Source: Elusimicrobia bacterium GWA2_61_42 (lineage in GTDB: Bacteria; Elusimicrobiota; Elusimicrobia; Elusimicrobiales; UBA9959). Taken from it: a DNA stretch of 64,000 nucleotides. The stretch spans positions 27,068 through 91,067 of the forward strand of contig MGTU01000014.1 of NCBI GenBank assembly GCA_001799615.1, written 5' to 3'. Position 1 is the first letter of the stretch. Each line of letters begins with the position of its first letter. Shown piece by piece: positions 8,701-17,954 of the stretch. The position numbers and the translations under genes were made by a program. The notes under the pieces were generated by a model. It saw nothing but the letters and a program-made list of their open reading frames with translations. It searched no databases and had not been told where the DNA came from.

Positions 8701-8982
8701 TTAAAAATCAGTGCCGCCGCCGGAGCCGTCCGGGTCGGAGCCGCCGCCCGAATCGGAGCCCCCGCCGCCGCAGCCGCCGCCGTCATCGGTGTCGTCAGGG
8801 CCGCCGCCGGAGCCGCCGCTGCCGGAACCGTCGTCGGTATCGTCAGGGCCGCCGTTGCCGGGCTTAGGCTTGGGCTTGGAAGATTTAGCGTAGGCCGTCG
8901 TGCAGAGCAGATCGGCGCCGGTCATGGCCCCGTAAGCCAGGATCATGAACAGCAGGAAAAACGCGGTTAAAAGTTTTTTCAT
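8701..8982 (-). CDS. Small secreted Gly/Asp-rich low-complexity protein
   Basis: Probable start MKKLLTAFFLLFMILAYG; C-terminus has two GGPDDTDDG units and Gly/Ser/Asp repeats. Confidence 0.65.
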   Translation of the reverse strand: MKKLLTAFFLLFMILAYGAMTGADLLCTTAYAKSSKPKPKPGNGGPDDTDDGSGSGGSGGGPDDTDDGGGCGGGGSDSGGGSDPDGSGGGTDF

Positions 8983-9019
8983 TAATGCCTCCCGTAATTT
9001 ATTTACTAATTTTAGCAAA

Positions 9020-9043
9020 ATCCCCCGCGGAAGCGGGGGACTT
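9020..9043 (-). terminator. Terminator downstream of the SPFH gene
   Basis: CCCCCGC-GGAA-GCGGGGG hairpin followed on the minus strand by ATTTTGCT. Confidence 0.55.
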
Positions 9044-9118
9044 TGGTCCCAGGCCAGGGCTTTTTTTAGCCCTATGGCGCCGGGGGCCCTTGGACACTTG
9101 CCTTGTCCAGGGGGGGGC

Positions 9119-9988
9119 TTATTTGCCCTTTTCTATGGAGATGAACGGCACGCCCGCTCCGACGTAACCGGGCAGCACGCCGTTCCATTTCTCTATGGCC
9201 TTAAGCTGGGCGTCCACCTTGCGCAGCTCGATAAGCGCGGGGGTGACCTGCTCGCGCTGCATGCGCAAAGCCTCGGCCTCGCCGCGCGATTTGGCTATCT
9301 GCTGCTCGGCGTCGCGCTTCGCTTTCTCGACGAGCTTGCCCGCCATCTGGGCCTGCTGGTCCGCCACCTGCTTGTCTTCCACGGCCCGGAGGAACTGTTC
9401 CGTAAAGTCCAGATCCACGACGGAAATATCCGTGACGATAATTTCTTTTTTGGTAAGCCGCTCCTTAACTTCGGTGTTAAGCTCCAGCACCAGCGCGTTG
9501 CGCTCCGAGATCACCCTCTCGGCGGAGTAGCGGGCCGCGATGGCCTTGAAAACCTCCTGCACCGCCGGGTCCACGATGTTTTCCACGTAGGAGGGCCCCA
9601 GGTTCCTGTATATGCTGATGGCGGTCTCTTTCTGTATGCGGTGATTGACCACCAGGTTGGCGTTCATGGTCTGCAGGTCCTTCGAGAAAGCCTGCGTTTT
9701 AATATTGGCGCGCTGTATCTGTATGGAGAACTTGGTCACGCTCTCGACGAAGGGCAGCTTGAAATGCAGGCCCTCGCTGTAGGAGTCCACGATGGCGCCA
9801 AGCCGGGTTTTTATGGCCACCTCGCCGGGGGGGACGATAAAGAACGCCGAGAACGCCAGTACCGCCGCCGCAATGGCCAGCACCGGGATGAACATCTTGC
9901 CGGAAAAGTCTTTTTCCATTTTGCCTCCGTTCTGAGTTTTGAATTCGCCGAAAACCTCTTTTAAATCATCAAAGAAAGAATTATCCAT
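9119..9988 (-). CDS. SPFH/prohibitin-family membrane protein (HflC/prohibitin-like)
   Basis: N-terminal TM then VPPGEVAIKTRLGAIVDSYSEGLHFKLPFVESVTKFSIQIQ; coiled coil C-terminal. Confidence 0.85.
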   Translation of the reverse strand: MDNSFFDDLKEVFGEFKTQNGGKMEKDFSGKMFIPVLAIAAAVLAFSAFFIVPPGEVAIKTRLGAIVDSYSEGLHFKLPFVESVTKFSIQIQRANIKTQAFSKDLQTMNANLVVNHRIQKETAISIYRNLGPSYVENIVDPAVQEVFKAIAARYSAERVISERNALVLELNTEVKERLTKKEIIVTDISVVDLDFTEQFLRAVEDKQVADQQAQMAGKLVEKAKRDAEQQIAKSRGEAEALRMQREQVTPALIELRKVDAQLKAIEKWNGVLPGYVGAGVPFISIEKGK

Positions 9989-10071
9989 GGCGTAATTATA
10001 TACTTTTAACGGCCGTCCCGGACAAAACGCTGTTCCACAGGGAGTTTTAATTATTTAAAATATACTTACCA

Positions 10072-12312
10072 ATGAAAAATTTCCTAAAAAAACACCCCAA
10101 TGTGCCGCTGCTGTTCTTTCTCTCCGGCATAAGCGGCCTCGTTTACGAAACCGTCTGGTTCAGGATGCTGATACGCGTGTTCGGCACCACGCTGGAAGCC
10201 ACCAGCACGGTGCTGGCCGTTTTTATGGGAGGCCTGGCCCTGGGCGCGGTACTGGCCGGCAAAAAAGCCGATAAACTCGCCAACCCGCTTAAGGTTTACG
10301 CCGTGCTGGAGGTCCTGGTGGCGCTGACGGCCCTGGCGGCCACGCTGCTGATGGCGGGCCTGCCGGAACTGATCGCGCCGCTGCTGGCCGAAGGCGGGGC
10401 GGCCGTAACCGCCGTGCGCCTGCTGGTCTCGGCCGCCGTGCTGCTGGTCCCCACCGTGCTGATGGGCGCCACCCTGCCGCTGCTGGCCAGCTACCTGTCG
10501 TCCGGCACGTCGGACTCGGGCGAAAAGATCTCGCGCCTGTACGCGCTGAACACGCTGGGCGCGGTGCTGGGCGTGCTAATCTCCGGCTACCTGCTGCTGG
10601 GACATTTGGGCGAAAAGGGAACCGCCATAGCGGCCGCGGCGCTGAACATCCTTATAGCGCTGCGCCTGGCGGCCTTCAAACCGGAGCCCAGGCAGCCCGG
10701 CCAGGCGGCCCCGGCGCAAACCCTGGCCGAAGGGCGCGGCTACCGGCGCATGCTCCTTATTATGGGGGTCACCGGCTTTACCGCGCTGGCGCTGGAAGTG
10801 CTGTGGGCCCGGGCGCTGGTGCTTACCATAGGCAATTCCGTGTACGCTTTCTCGGCCATGCTGGGCGTCTACCTGCTGGGCATAGCCCTGGGCAGCCTGT
10901 ACGCCGAAAAGCGCGCGGGCGCGCCGGAGAACCCCCTGCCGGCCCTGGCCAGGACGCAGGCGGGCATAGCCATACTGGCGGCAGCCGGGCTGGCGGTCTT
11001 TTATTTTATAGGCCGCACCACGCTGCACGTTAAATATATCTACTCGCCGCTGACGCAGGCCTCCGATATTTTCTCGCTGTTCGGCTGGACCCTGCTCATA
11101 GTTTTCCCCGTGACGCTGCTGATGGGCTTCTTTTTCCCGGTGGCGGCGCAGGTTGGGGTGCGCGCCGCGGGGCGGGTGGGCGCCATAGGCCCTCTTTACG
11201 GCGCCAACACCCTGGGCACCATAGCCGGGTCGCTGGCGGCGGGCTTTATCCTTATCCCGCAGCTGGGCACCAAGTTCAGCTTCATTATCGTCGCCCTGCT
11301 GGCCGCGCTTACCGGGGCCGTCCTGGCCGGCATGGCCGGGGAAGAGGAAAAACGCCGCTTCACGCCCTGGCTGACCGCCTCGACCTGCCTGGCCCTGGCT
11401 GCCTTCGCGCTGCCGGACCCGGTCTTCAATATCATACACAGGCGCCTGGCCGTCAATATCCCGGGCCAGGTGGCCTATTACAACGAGGACCGGGCCGGGG
11501 CGGTCAGCGTGATCTTCTCCAGGGGCGGGGATATCAAAACTCTGTTCATAAACGGCTTCTCGGTCTCCGGCAACGGCCAGGCAGGCAAGCTGATGTCTCA
11601 TTTTCCGCTTATTTTCCAGGCTGATCCCAAGGAAATGTTCATCATCGGCCTGGGCGCGGGCAATACCATGCGCTCCGGGGTAACGCACGGGGTCGGCGTC
11701 ACGGTGGCGGAGCTGGTCTCCTCGGTGCGGGAAACGGGGCCGCTGTTCGTCAAAGACTGGAAAGAGCTGCTGGACGCCGGCAAATTCACGGTGCGGCTCA
11801 ACGACGGCCGCAACGAGCTGCTGCGCTCCCGCAAGCTCTACGACGCGATAATAGTGGACGTGACCCCGCCCATCTACAGTTCCGGCTCCGTGAACGTATA
11901 CAGCCGGGACTTCTTCGTCCTGGCGCGCAAAAAACTCTCCAAAACAGGCGTCTTCAGCATCTGGATACCCAAGCCCTGCTTCGAAAGCGACTATTTCATG
12001 ATGCTCAGGAGCCTCCGGGAGGTTTTTCCCTGCGTGAACGTCTGGAGTTTCCCCGGCCTGCCGGGCTTCCTGGCCCTGGCGTCCAACAACGAACTGGACA
12101 TGGACCCGGCGAAACTGGAGGCGCGCATTAAAAGAGGCAATGTTAGGAAGGAACTGCCCTTCGTCTCGGCGCGCTTTATAAAGGAACTGCGGTTCATGAC
12201 CGACGAGCAGGTGGTGGCGGGCGCCATGCCTTACCCGGCCGTAACCGACGACATGCCCTACACGGAATTCCCGCTGGCGCGCTTTATGGCTTTTTCGCCG
12301 GTGTGGTACTAG
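10072..12312 (+). CDS. Fused multi-TM (MFS-like)/spermidine synthase-like protein
   Basis: SGISGLVYETVWFRMLIRVFG, TS-rich TM helices, then C-terminal spermidine-synthase-like fold (LFINGFSVSGNGQ, IGLGAGNTMRSGVTHG, YDAIIVDVTPPIYSSG). Confidence 0.85.
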   Translation: MKNFLKKHPNVPLLFFLSGISGLVYETVWFRMLIRVFGTTLEATSTVLAVFMGGLALGAVLAGKKADKLANPLKVYAVLEVLVALTALAATLLMAGLPELIAPLLAEGGAAVTAVRLLVSAAVLLVPTVLMGATLPLLASYLSSGTSDSGEKISRLYALNTLGAVLGVLISGYLLLGHLGEKGTAIAAAALNILIALRLAAFKPEPRQPGQAAPAQTLAEGRGYRRMLLIMGVTGFTALALEVLWARALVLTIGNSVYAFSAMLGVYLLGIALGSLYAEKRAGAPENPLPALARTQAGIAILAAAGLAVFYFIGRTTLHVKYIYSPLTQASDIFSLFGWTLLIVFPVTLLMGFFFPVAAQVGVRAAGRVGAIGPLYGANTLGTIAGSLAAGFILIPQLGTKFSFIIVALLAALTGAVLAGMAGEEEKRRFTPWLTASTCLALAAFALPDPVFNIIHRRLAVNIPGQVAYYNEDRAGAVSVIFSRGGDIKTLFINGFSVSGNGQAGKLMSHFPLIFQADPKEMFIIGLGAGNTMRSGVTHGVGVTVAELVSSVRETGPLFVKDWKELLDAGKFTVRLNDGRNELLRSRKLYDAIIVDVTPPIYSSGSVNVYSRDFFVLARKKLSKTGVFSIWIPKPCFESDYFMMLRSLREVFPCVNVWSFPGLPGFLALASNNELDMDPAKLEARIKRGNVRKELPFVSARFIKELRFMTDEQVVAGAMPYPAVTDDMPYTEFPLARFMAFSPVWY

Positions 12313-12578
12313 TCCCAGCCCATTGAATTCATTTCCTCGTCGGAAGAAAGCGGAGGCTGCTCCGCTTTCTTTTTTATATCGGGGCGCGGGCCCTTTACGG
12401 CGGGGGGCGGCTGGGCGGGGGAAGAGGCGGGTTTTGCGAGGACATAGGCCGGAACCGCCCAGTTGCGCCCCACGCGCAGCGCCGGCAGCTGGCCCTTTTT
12501 AACTTTTTTAAAAACAGCTATGCGGCTTATGCCGAGCATAGCCGCCGCTTCAGGAATTGAAAAATATTCCCGGTCCAT
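12309..12578 (-). CDS. Excisionase/MerR-type helix-turn-helix DNA-binding protein
   Basis: FSIPEAAAMLGISRIAVFKKVKKGQLPALRVGRNWAVP; convergent 4-bp overlap with the upstream + gene. Confidence 0.8.
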   Translation of the reverse strand: MDREYFSIPEAAAMLGISRIAVFKKVKKGQLPALRVGRNWAVPAYVLAKPASSPAQPPPAVKGPRPDIKKKAEQPPLSSDEEMNSMGWD

Positions 12579-12586
12579 TTCACTCC

Positions 12587-12688
12587 TATGTTAACTTATG
12601 TTAACCATAAATGCAAACACCAGCTCCCCTGCGCAAGCCACTGCCAGAACCAAGACAAGACTATTGCCCTAGTTAACCTGTGTTAACC
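12587..12688. promoter_or_regulatory. Candidate operator: four GTTAAC sites in two 10-bp-spaced pairs
   Basis: GTTAAC at 12590, 12600, 12672 and 12682, in the divergent intergenic region between the HTH gene and the epimerase gene. Confidence 0.5.
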
Positions 12689-12829
12689 GCGCATCAGTGG
12701 TCAAAAAGAGAAAAGGACAAGAACGCCACCGCCCGAACAACAAAAAAGAGCCTGGCGACGCCAGGCAGGCGGGGACCGCCTGAACCGCCGCCTGAAAATT
12801 TATATACTATTGGTTCGTCGGCAATAATC

Positions 12830-13822
12830 ATGAAAATCCTCATCCTGGGCGGCACAAGTTTTTTTGGCAAGGAAACCGCCATACGCCTTTCAAAAGGCGG
12901 CAGCGAAGTCACCGTTTTCTCCCGCCGGGCCCCGGTGGACGGCCTGCCGATGGATATCCGCCAGACCCGCGGCGACCGCGCCGTGGAAATAGACCTCTCC
13001 CGCATGGCCGTAGAACCCTGGGACGTCATCATAGACAATATCTGCTACACCGCCGAGGACGCGCGCAAGGCCATAAACGTCTTTAACGGGCGGGTGGGCC
13101 TCTATATCTTCACTTCTTCCGCCTCCATCTACTCCGTGCTGAACGGTTCCTCCTCTCCTTTCAGGGAAAACCAGGCCGAACTGCTGCCCCGCAAAGAGCA
13201 GCTTAAGGATAAGCACGCCTACGCCCTGGGCAAATACGAAGCCGAACGGGAATTCCTTAAAGCTTTCCTGGACCGCAGGTTCCCGGTGACCATAGCCAGG
13301 CCGCCGGTGGTGATCGGCCCCAACGATCCCACCCTGCGCGCCTATTCCTACTGGCTGCGCCTGGCCGACGGCGGCCCCATGTTCCTGCCGGGCTTTTCCT
13401 TTCACAACCGGTTCATTTTTTCCAAGGACATGGCGAGAGCGCTGGAAAACCTGGCCTACGCCCGCGAACCCTACGGCAAGGCCTACAATTTCGGCGATAC
13501 CGCGCCGGTCACGCTGGACGATTTTATAAAGGTCTCCGCCCGCATCATGCACAAGGACGCCGAGATCCTTTACCCCGACTACGCCTGGCTGAAGGCCAAC
13601 GGCTTCGACTTTGACGCTTCCCCGTTCTCGATGGGCGGGGATTTCGTGCTGGACACGGCCAGGGCGGAAAAGGAGCTGGACTGGACGGCCACGCCGGCGG
13701 CTAAGTGGCTTGAGGAGACCATAAACTGGTATCTTTTCAGCTATACGGGCCCGGCCCCGAAGAATTACGCCGCCAGGAAGCGGGAATTGGAGCTGGCTAA
13801 AAAGTGGATAATGAAACTATGA
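12830..13822 (+). CDS. NAD-dependent epimerase/dehydratase (SDR family)
   Basis: MKILILGGTSFFGKETAIRLSKGG Rossmann start; ITSSASIYS, YALGKYEAE. ORF track start 12680 is too long. Confidence 0.85.
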   Translation: MKILILGGTSFFGKETAIRLSKGGSEVTVFSRRAPVDGLPMDIRQTRGDRAVEIDLSRMAVEPWDVIIDNICYTAEDARKAINVFNGRVGLYIFTSSASIYSVLNGSSSPFRENQAELLPRKEQLKDKHAYALGKYEAEREFLKAFLDRRFPVTIARPPVVIGPNDPTLRAYSYWLRLADGGPMFLPGFSFHNRFIFSKDMARALENLAYAREPYGKAYNFGDTAPVTLDDFIKVSARIMHKDAEILYPDYAWLKANGFDFDASPFSMGGDFVLDTARAEKELDWTATPAAKWLEETINWYLFSYTGPAPKNYAARKRELELAKKWIMKL

Positions 13823-14433
13823 CAAAAGAACGAACGCTCAACGCGGCGCGCGCCAAAAAAATAAAGCTTTTCCTGATGGACGTGGACGGGGTGCTCACCG
13901 ACGGGAAAATGTACTACATCCCCGGCAAAGGAAAGGAAATGGTGGAGTTCAAGGCCTTCCACTCCCTCGACGGCATCGGCCTGCGCCTGCTCAACCAGTT
14001 CGGCATAGCCACCGGAGTGATAACGGGGCGGGAATCCCCCGGCACCGAAGAACGGGCCAAAAGCCTGGGCATGGGCTACGCCTACCAGGGCTTTCTTTCC
14101 AAGCTGGAACCCCTGCGCCAGATCCTGGCCGGCACAGGCCTCAAACCGGAGAACGTGGCCTACATGGGCGACGACTGGACCGATATCCCGGTGCTGAAAA
14201 AAGCGGGGCTGGCCTGCGCGCCGGCCAACGCCTTGCCCGAAGTAAAAAGCGCCGCCCACCTGGTGACCGCCAAGGACGGCGGCATGGGCGCGGTGCGGGA
14301 AGTCTGCGATTTCATACTTAAAAGCCAGGGCCACTGGGACACGGTGATGGGCTACGTGGAGACCGCGCACTGGCCGGCCATAAAAAAAGAGCCGATGAGG
14401 ATAGTGAGGGCTTCAGGGGGGAAAGGAAGATGA
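13819..14433 (+). CDS. KdsC-like HAD phosphatase (3-deoxy-manno-octulosonate-8-phosphatase family)
   Basis: IKLFLMDVDGVLTDGKMYY, GVITGRESP, VAYMGDDWTDIPVLKKAGLACAPANA; ATGA overlap with previous gene. Confidence 0.85.
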   Translation: MTKERTLNAARAKKIKLFLMDVDGVLTDGKMYYIPGKGKEMVEFKAFHSLDGIGLRLLNQFGIATGVITGRESPGTEERAKSLGMGYAYQGFLSKLEPLRQILAGTGLKPENVAYMGDDWTDIPVLKKAGLACAPANALPEVKSAAHLVTAKDGGMGAVREVCDFILKSQGHWDTVMGYVETAHWPAIKKEPMRIVRASGGKGR

Positions 14434-14885
14434 AACACCTGGCTTTAACGCTGCTGGCCGCCGGCCTGCTGCTGCCCGCGCCCGCGGCCGCCGCCTACGA
14501 GGACGAGGGCTTTTCCGAAGCGGCCGTCTCCACCGAAACGGCAAAGACCTCCGAAGAGGAGGAAATGCAGCCCCTGATACAGGAAACCGACGAGGACCTG
14601 GCGGCTTTCGCCACGGACTACATCCGCAAAGACACCCAGCTTAAGGGCGCCTTTTTCCTGGAGGACAAAGTCACCAGGAAGATCTTAAAACTGGCCCTGG
14701 TCTCGGTAGAGCCGAAAGCGTCCAACGGCGAGGGCGGCGTAAAAAAAGTGAACGCCGTGTTCAAGGACGCCGGCGGAAAGAAATATGCCGCCGTTTTTCA
14801 CCTGCAGACCGGCCCGTGGGGCGGCCTGGATATTTTTAAAATAGAACTAAAGCCGGCCGCCGGCAAACCCGGCAAGCGCGGCTAG
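14430..14885 (+). CDS. Secreted hypothetical protein
   Basis: 151 aa, signal peptide MKHLALTLLAAGLLLPAPAAA; overlaps preceding stop by 4 bp. Confidence 0.7.
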   Translation: MKHLALTLLAAGLLLPAPAAAAYEDEGFSEAAVSTETAKTSEEEEMQPLIQETDEDLAAFATDYIRKDTQLKGAFFLEDKVTRKILKLALVSVEPKASNGEGGVKKVNAVFKDAGGKKYAAVFHLQTGPWGGLDIFKIELKPAAGKPGKRG

Positions 14886-14898
14886 AACAGGAGACACC

Positions 14899-15582
14899 AT
14901 GGGACAATTCTTCGCGGCTTTCGGGGCGGGGCTGATGTCGTTCTTCTCGCCGTGCATCCTGCCGCTGCTGCCGGCCTACCTTTCCATGCTGTCGGGCTTC
15001 TCCGCCTCCGAAATAGTGAAGGGCGACGCCAAAGTCGTCACCCGGAAAGTGGTGGGCAACGCGGTCATTTTTATAGCCGGCTTCACCCTGGCTTTCGCCC
15101 TGATGGGGGCGGCGGCTTCCAGCGTAGGGGACCTGCTGGCCTCGCAGAAAGACCTGCTGATGAAAGTGTTCGGCGTGGTCATGGTGCTGCTGGGCCTGCA
15201 CATGACAGGCCTGTTCAACCTGAATTTCCTTAACTATGAAAAGCGCTTCTCCATGCGCGGCATTACCCAGGGCCCTGCCGGCTCTTTCTTGATGGGCTTC
15301 GCCTTCGCGCTGGGCTGGTCGCCCTGCATAGGCCCCATCCTGGCCGTGATCCTGGGCATGGCGGCCGTGGCCGGCACGGCGGGCAAGGGCGTGGCGCTGC
15401 TGGTGGCCTATTCCGCCGGCATGGCGGTGCCGCTGCTGGCGGCCGCTTTCCTGACGGCCAGGTTCTTCGCCTTCATGGCGCGTTTCAAAACCGCCATGCG
15501 CTACGTGGAAATAGCCGCCGGCGTCATCCTGGCCGCCGCGGGCGTACTGCTTTTCCTGGACAAACTGATGTTCATCGCCTGA
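14899..15582 (+). CDS. ccdA: Cytochrome c biogenesis protein CcdA (DsbD TM domain family)
   Basis: AGLMSFFSPCILPLLPAYLSMLSG, GFAFALGWSPCIGPILAVILG; six-TM pattern. Confidence 0.9.
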   Translation: MGQFFAAFGAGLMSFFSPCILPLLPAYLSMLSGFSASEIVKGDAKVVTRKVVGNAVIFIAGFTLAFALMGAAASSVGDLLASQKDLLMKVFGVVMVLLGLHMTGLFNLNFLNYEKRFSMRGITQGPAGSFLMGFAFALGWSPCIGPILAVILGMAAVAGTAGKGVALLVAYSAGMAVPLLAAAFLTARFFAFMARFKTAMRYVEIAAGVILAAAGVLLFLDKLMFIA

Positions 15583-15598
15583 CAGACAGGCGCATAAA

Positions 15599-15626
15599 AG
15601 AAGGCCGCCCGCGCGGCCTTTTTTAT
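15599..15626 (+). terminator. Terminator of ccdA (convergent with pyrE)
   Basis: AAGGCCGC-CCGC-GCGGCCTT followed by TTTTATTTAT. Confidence 0.75.
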
Positions 15627-16199
15627 TTATTGGAATTTGCGGGAACCGGGCTTTACGGCCGGGATGCCGGCGCGGCACAAAGGGCAGTCCGCCTCGGGCA
15701 GGGCGACGAGGTCAAGCTTGAGCAGGCTCACCGACGGGAAGGGCAGGACGCGCGCGCCCATGCGGTTGATGATGGACAGGGCCCCCAGCGTTTTGGCGCC
15801 GGCGGCTTCCGCCACGGCCGCGGTCTCCAGCGTGGACTTACCCGTGGTAAAAACGTCCTCCACTATCACCAGCCCGGCGCCCTTCGGCAGGGAAAAACCG
15901 CGGCGCAGCGTCATAACGCCGTTCTCGCGCTCGGTAAAGATGAAATCCACGCCGAAAGCCCTGGCGACCTCGTGGCCGATTATCAGCCCGCCCATCGCTG
16001 GGGACAGCACCAAATCCGGGCGCCGGCCTTGCCAGGCGGCCGCGAGGGCCGCTCCCATTTTGCCGGCCCAGGCCGGGTCCTTGAGCGCCAGCGCGCACTG
16101 CGCGTAATTCGGGCTGTGCAGGCCGGAGGACAACAAAAAATGACCCTCCAGGAAAGCCCCGCTGGAGGAAAGGTGGTCTTTCAGCTCGGCCTCGGTCAT
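15627..16199 (-). CDS. pyrE: Orotate phosphoribosyltransferase
   Basis: HFLLSSGLHSPNYAQCAL, LVIVEDVFTTGKSTLETA PRPP motif; sits with pyrF/D/C. Confidence 0.9.
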   Translation of the reverse strand: MTEAELKDHLSSSGAFLEGHFLLSSGLHSPNYAQCALALKDPAWAGKMGAALAAAWQGRRPDLVLSPAMGGLIIGHEVARAFGVDFIFTERENGVMTLRRGFSLPKGAGLVIVEDVFTTGKSTLETAAVAEAAGAKTLGALSIINRMGARVLPFPSVSLLKLDLVALPEADCPLCRAGIPAVKPGSRKFQ

Positions 16200-16873
16200 T
16201 TCAATTCCTTTAAGATCGCGGCGGCCGCGGCGGCGGGCTCTTCCGCCTCGATTATCGGCCGGCCTACCACTATGAAATTAGCGCCCGCGGCCCTGGCCTG
16301 GGCCGGGGTCACCGCGCGCTTCTGGTCGTCGCCCAGCGCGGCGGGCCTTATGCCCGGGGTCACCAGGGAGAGCTTCCCGTCGCAGAGCTTTTTCAGGCGC
16401 GCGGCTTCCAGGGGGGAACAGACCACGCCGTCCACGCCGTTCTCCAGGCCCAGCGCCGCCAGCCGGCTGACGGTCTTGGCTATGCCGCAGCGAAACCCCG
16501 CCCGGAACAGGTTATGCTCGTCCAGGCTGGTAAGCACGGTTATACCCCAGAGTTTGGGGCGCTTTTCCAGGTCGGCGCTGGCTTTTATCATCTCCGCGCC
16601 GCCGGAGAGGTGCAGGGAGACGGAATAGACGCCCATGGAGGCGGCGTTCTTTACGGCGCCTTTCACGGTATTGGGAATGTCGTGGAATTTGAGGTCCAGG
16701 AAGACCTTGCCGCCGCGCCGGTGCACCAGATCCACGGCGGCCGGGCCTTCGGCCGTGAAAAGAACGGAGCCGATCTTAAAGTACCTGACGGAGCCTTCCA
16801 GCTTTTCCATCAGGCGCTCCGCGGCCTTGAGCGTGTGGGTGTCCAGCGCTACGATCAGTTCTGTTTTATGCAT
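16196..16873 (-). CDS. pyrF: Orotidine-5'-phosphate decarboxylase
   Basis: LIVALDTHTLKAAERL, VFLDLKFHDIPNTVKGA active-site motif. Confidence 0.93.
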   Translation of the reverse strand: MHKTELIVALDTHTLKAAERLMEKLEGSVRYFKIGSVLFTAEGPAAVDLVHRRGGKVFLDLKFHDIPNTVKGAVKNAASMGVYSVSLHLSGGAEMIKASADLEKRPKLWGITVLTSLDEHNLFRAGFRCGIAKTVSRLAALGLENGVDGVVCSPLEAARLKKLCDGKLSLVTPGIRPAALGDDQKRAVTPAQARAAGANFIVVGRPIIEAEEPAAAAAAILKELK

Positions 16874-17919
16874 AAAGTGTTATGGCGGGGCTGCCAGCGG
16901 CGGCGGTCCAGGTATTCCAGGATCTCTTTTACCAGGAAAGGCCCCTCGTAGACCAGCCCCGAGTAAACCTGCACCAGGTCCGCGCCCAGCTTGAACTTCT
17001 CCAGGGCCGTAGCGCCGTCGAAAACGCCGCCAGAGCCTATCAGCGGCACCCGGCCCTTTACCAGGCCGGCCGCCCGTGAAAGCATCTCGTTGGAAAGCTC
17101 GCGCAAAGGCCGCCCGCTCAAACCGCCTTCGTAGGTCTTCCAGCGCTCCGGCACCGAGGCGCGGCTTACGGTGGTATTGGTGGCGATCAGCCCGAACCCC
17201 ATCCGCACCGCCAGGGCCGAAGCGGCCTCCAGTTCGGAAGCTTCCAGGTCCGGGGCTATCTTCACGAAGAAAGGGCGCACGCGCTTTTGCCCGGCGGCGA
17301 AGTCCATCATCGGCTCCACCAGCCGCCGCAGTTTTTCGCCGCCGTGCAGCGAGCGCAGCTGCAGCGTGTTGGGGGAGCTTATGTTCACGGCGAAATAATC
17401 GCCGAAGGGATACATGATCTTAAGCGCTTCCAGGTAGTTCCCGGGCGCGTTCTCCATGGAGCAGTCAGCGTTCTTGCCGATGCTTATGCCCACCGGAACC
17501 GGCAGGGGGAGCAGGCGCTCCAGCGAGCGCGCGGCGTCCCAGGCCCCGGCGTTGTTAAAGCCCATCCTGTTGATTATGGCCTTGTCGTCGCGCAGGCGGA
17601 ACAGGCGCGGCTTGGGGTTGCCGGGCTGGGGCCGCAGCGTGACCGTGCCGAGCTCCAAAAAACCGAAACCCAAGCCCGCCAGGAAACGGGCGGCTTCGCA
17701 GTTCTTGTCGAAACCGGCCGCCAGGCCTATGGGGTTGCGCAGCTTCATGCCGGCCACCGTAAGCGGCAGGTCTTTGGCGCGGGCCATCAGGCCCACGAGA
17801 GAATTGACGAACCGGATATTCTGGGCGGCGCTGGCGCCCTTGATAACGGCGTCATGGACCAGCTCGGGGTTAAAATTAAAAAGAAGACGGCGGACCAGTT
17901 TGCGGTATAAGAATCCCAT
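16855..17919 (-). CDS. pyrD: Dihydroorotate dehydrogenase (quinone type)
   Basis: GLAAGFDKNCEAARFLAGLGFGFLELGTVT, NRMGFNNAG, SIGKN, NISSPNT. Confidence 0.93.
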   Translation of the reverse strand: MGFLYRKLVRRLLFNFNPELVHDAVIKGASAAQNIRFVNSLVGLMARAKDLPLTVAGMKLRNPIGLAAGFDKNCEAARFLAGLGFGFLELGTVTLRPQPGNPKPRLFRLRDDKAIINRMGFNNAGAWDAARSLERLLPLPVPVGISIGKNADCSMENAPGNYLEALKIMYPFGDYFAVNISSPNTLQLRSLHGGEKLRRLVEPMMDFAAGQKRVRPFFVKIAPDLEASELEAASALAVRMGFGLIATNTTVSRASVPERWKTYEGGLSGRPLRELSNEMLSRAAGLVKGRVPLIGSGGVFDGATALEKFKLGADLVQVYSGLVYEGPFLVKEILEYLDRRRWQPRHNTLCIKQN

Positions 17920-17954
17920 AGTTGTTTTTACCTAGACAATTCTAGCAAATGGGC

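Noticed and set aside
12309-12578. Excisionase-like gene as evidence of an integrated element
   Set aside because: No integrase, att-like repeat, tRNA target or phage gene nearby; HTH_17-type proteins are common as ordinary regulators.
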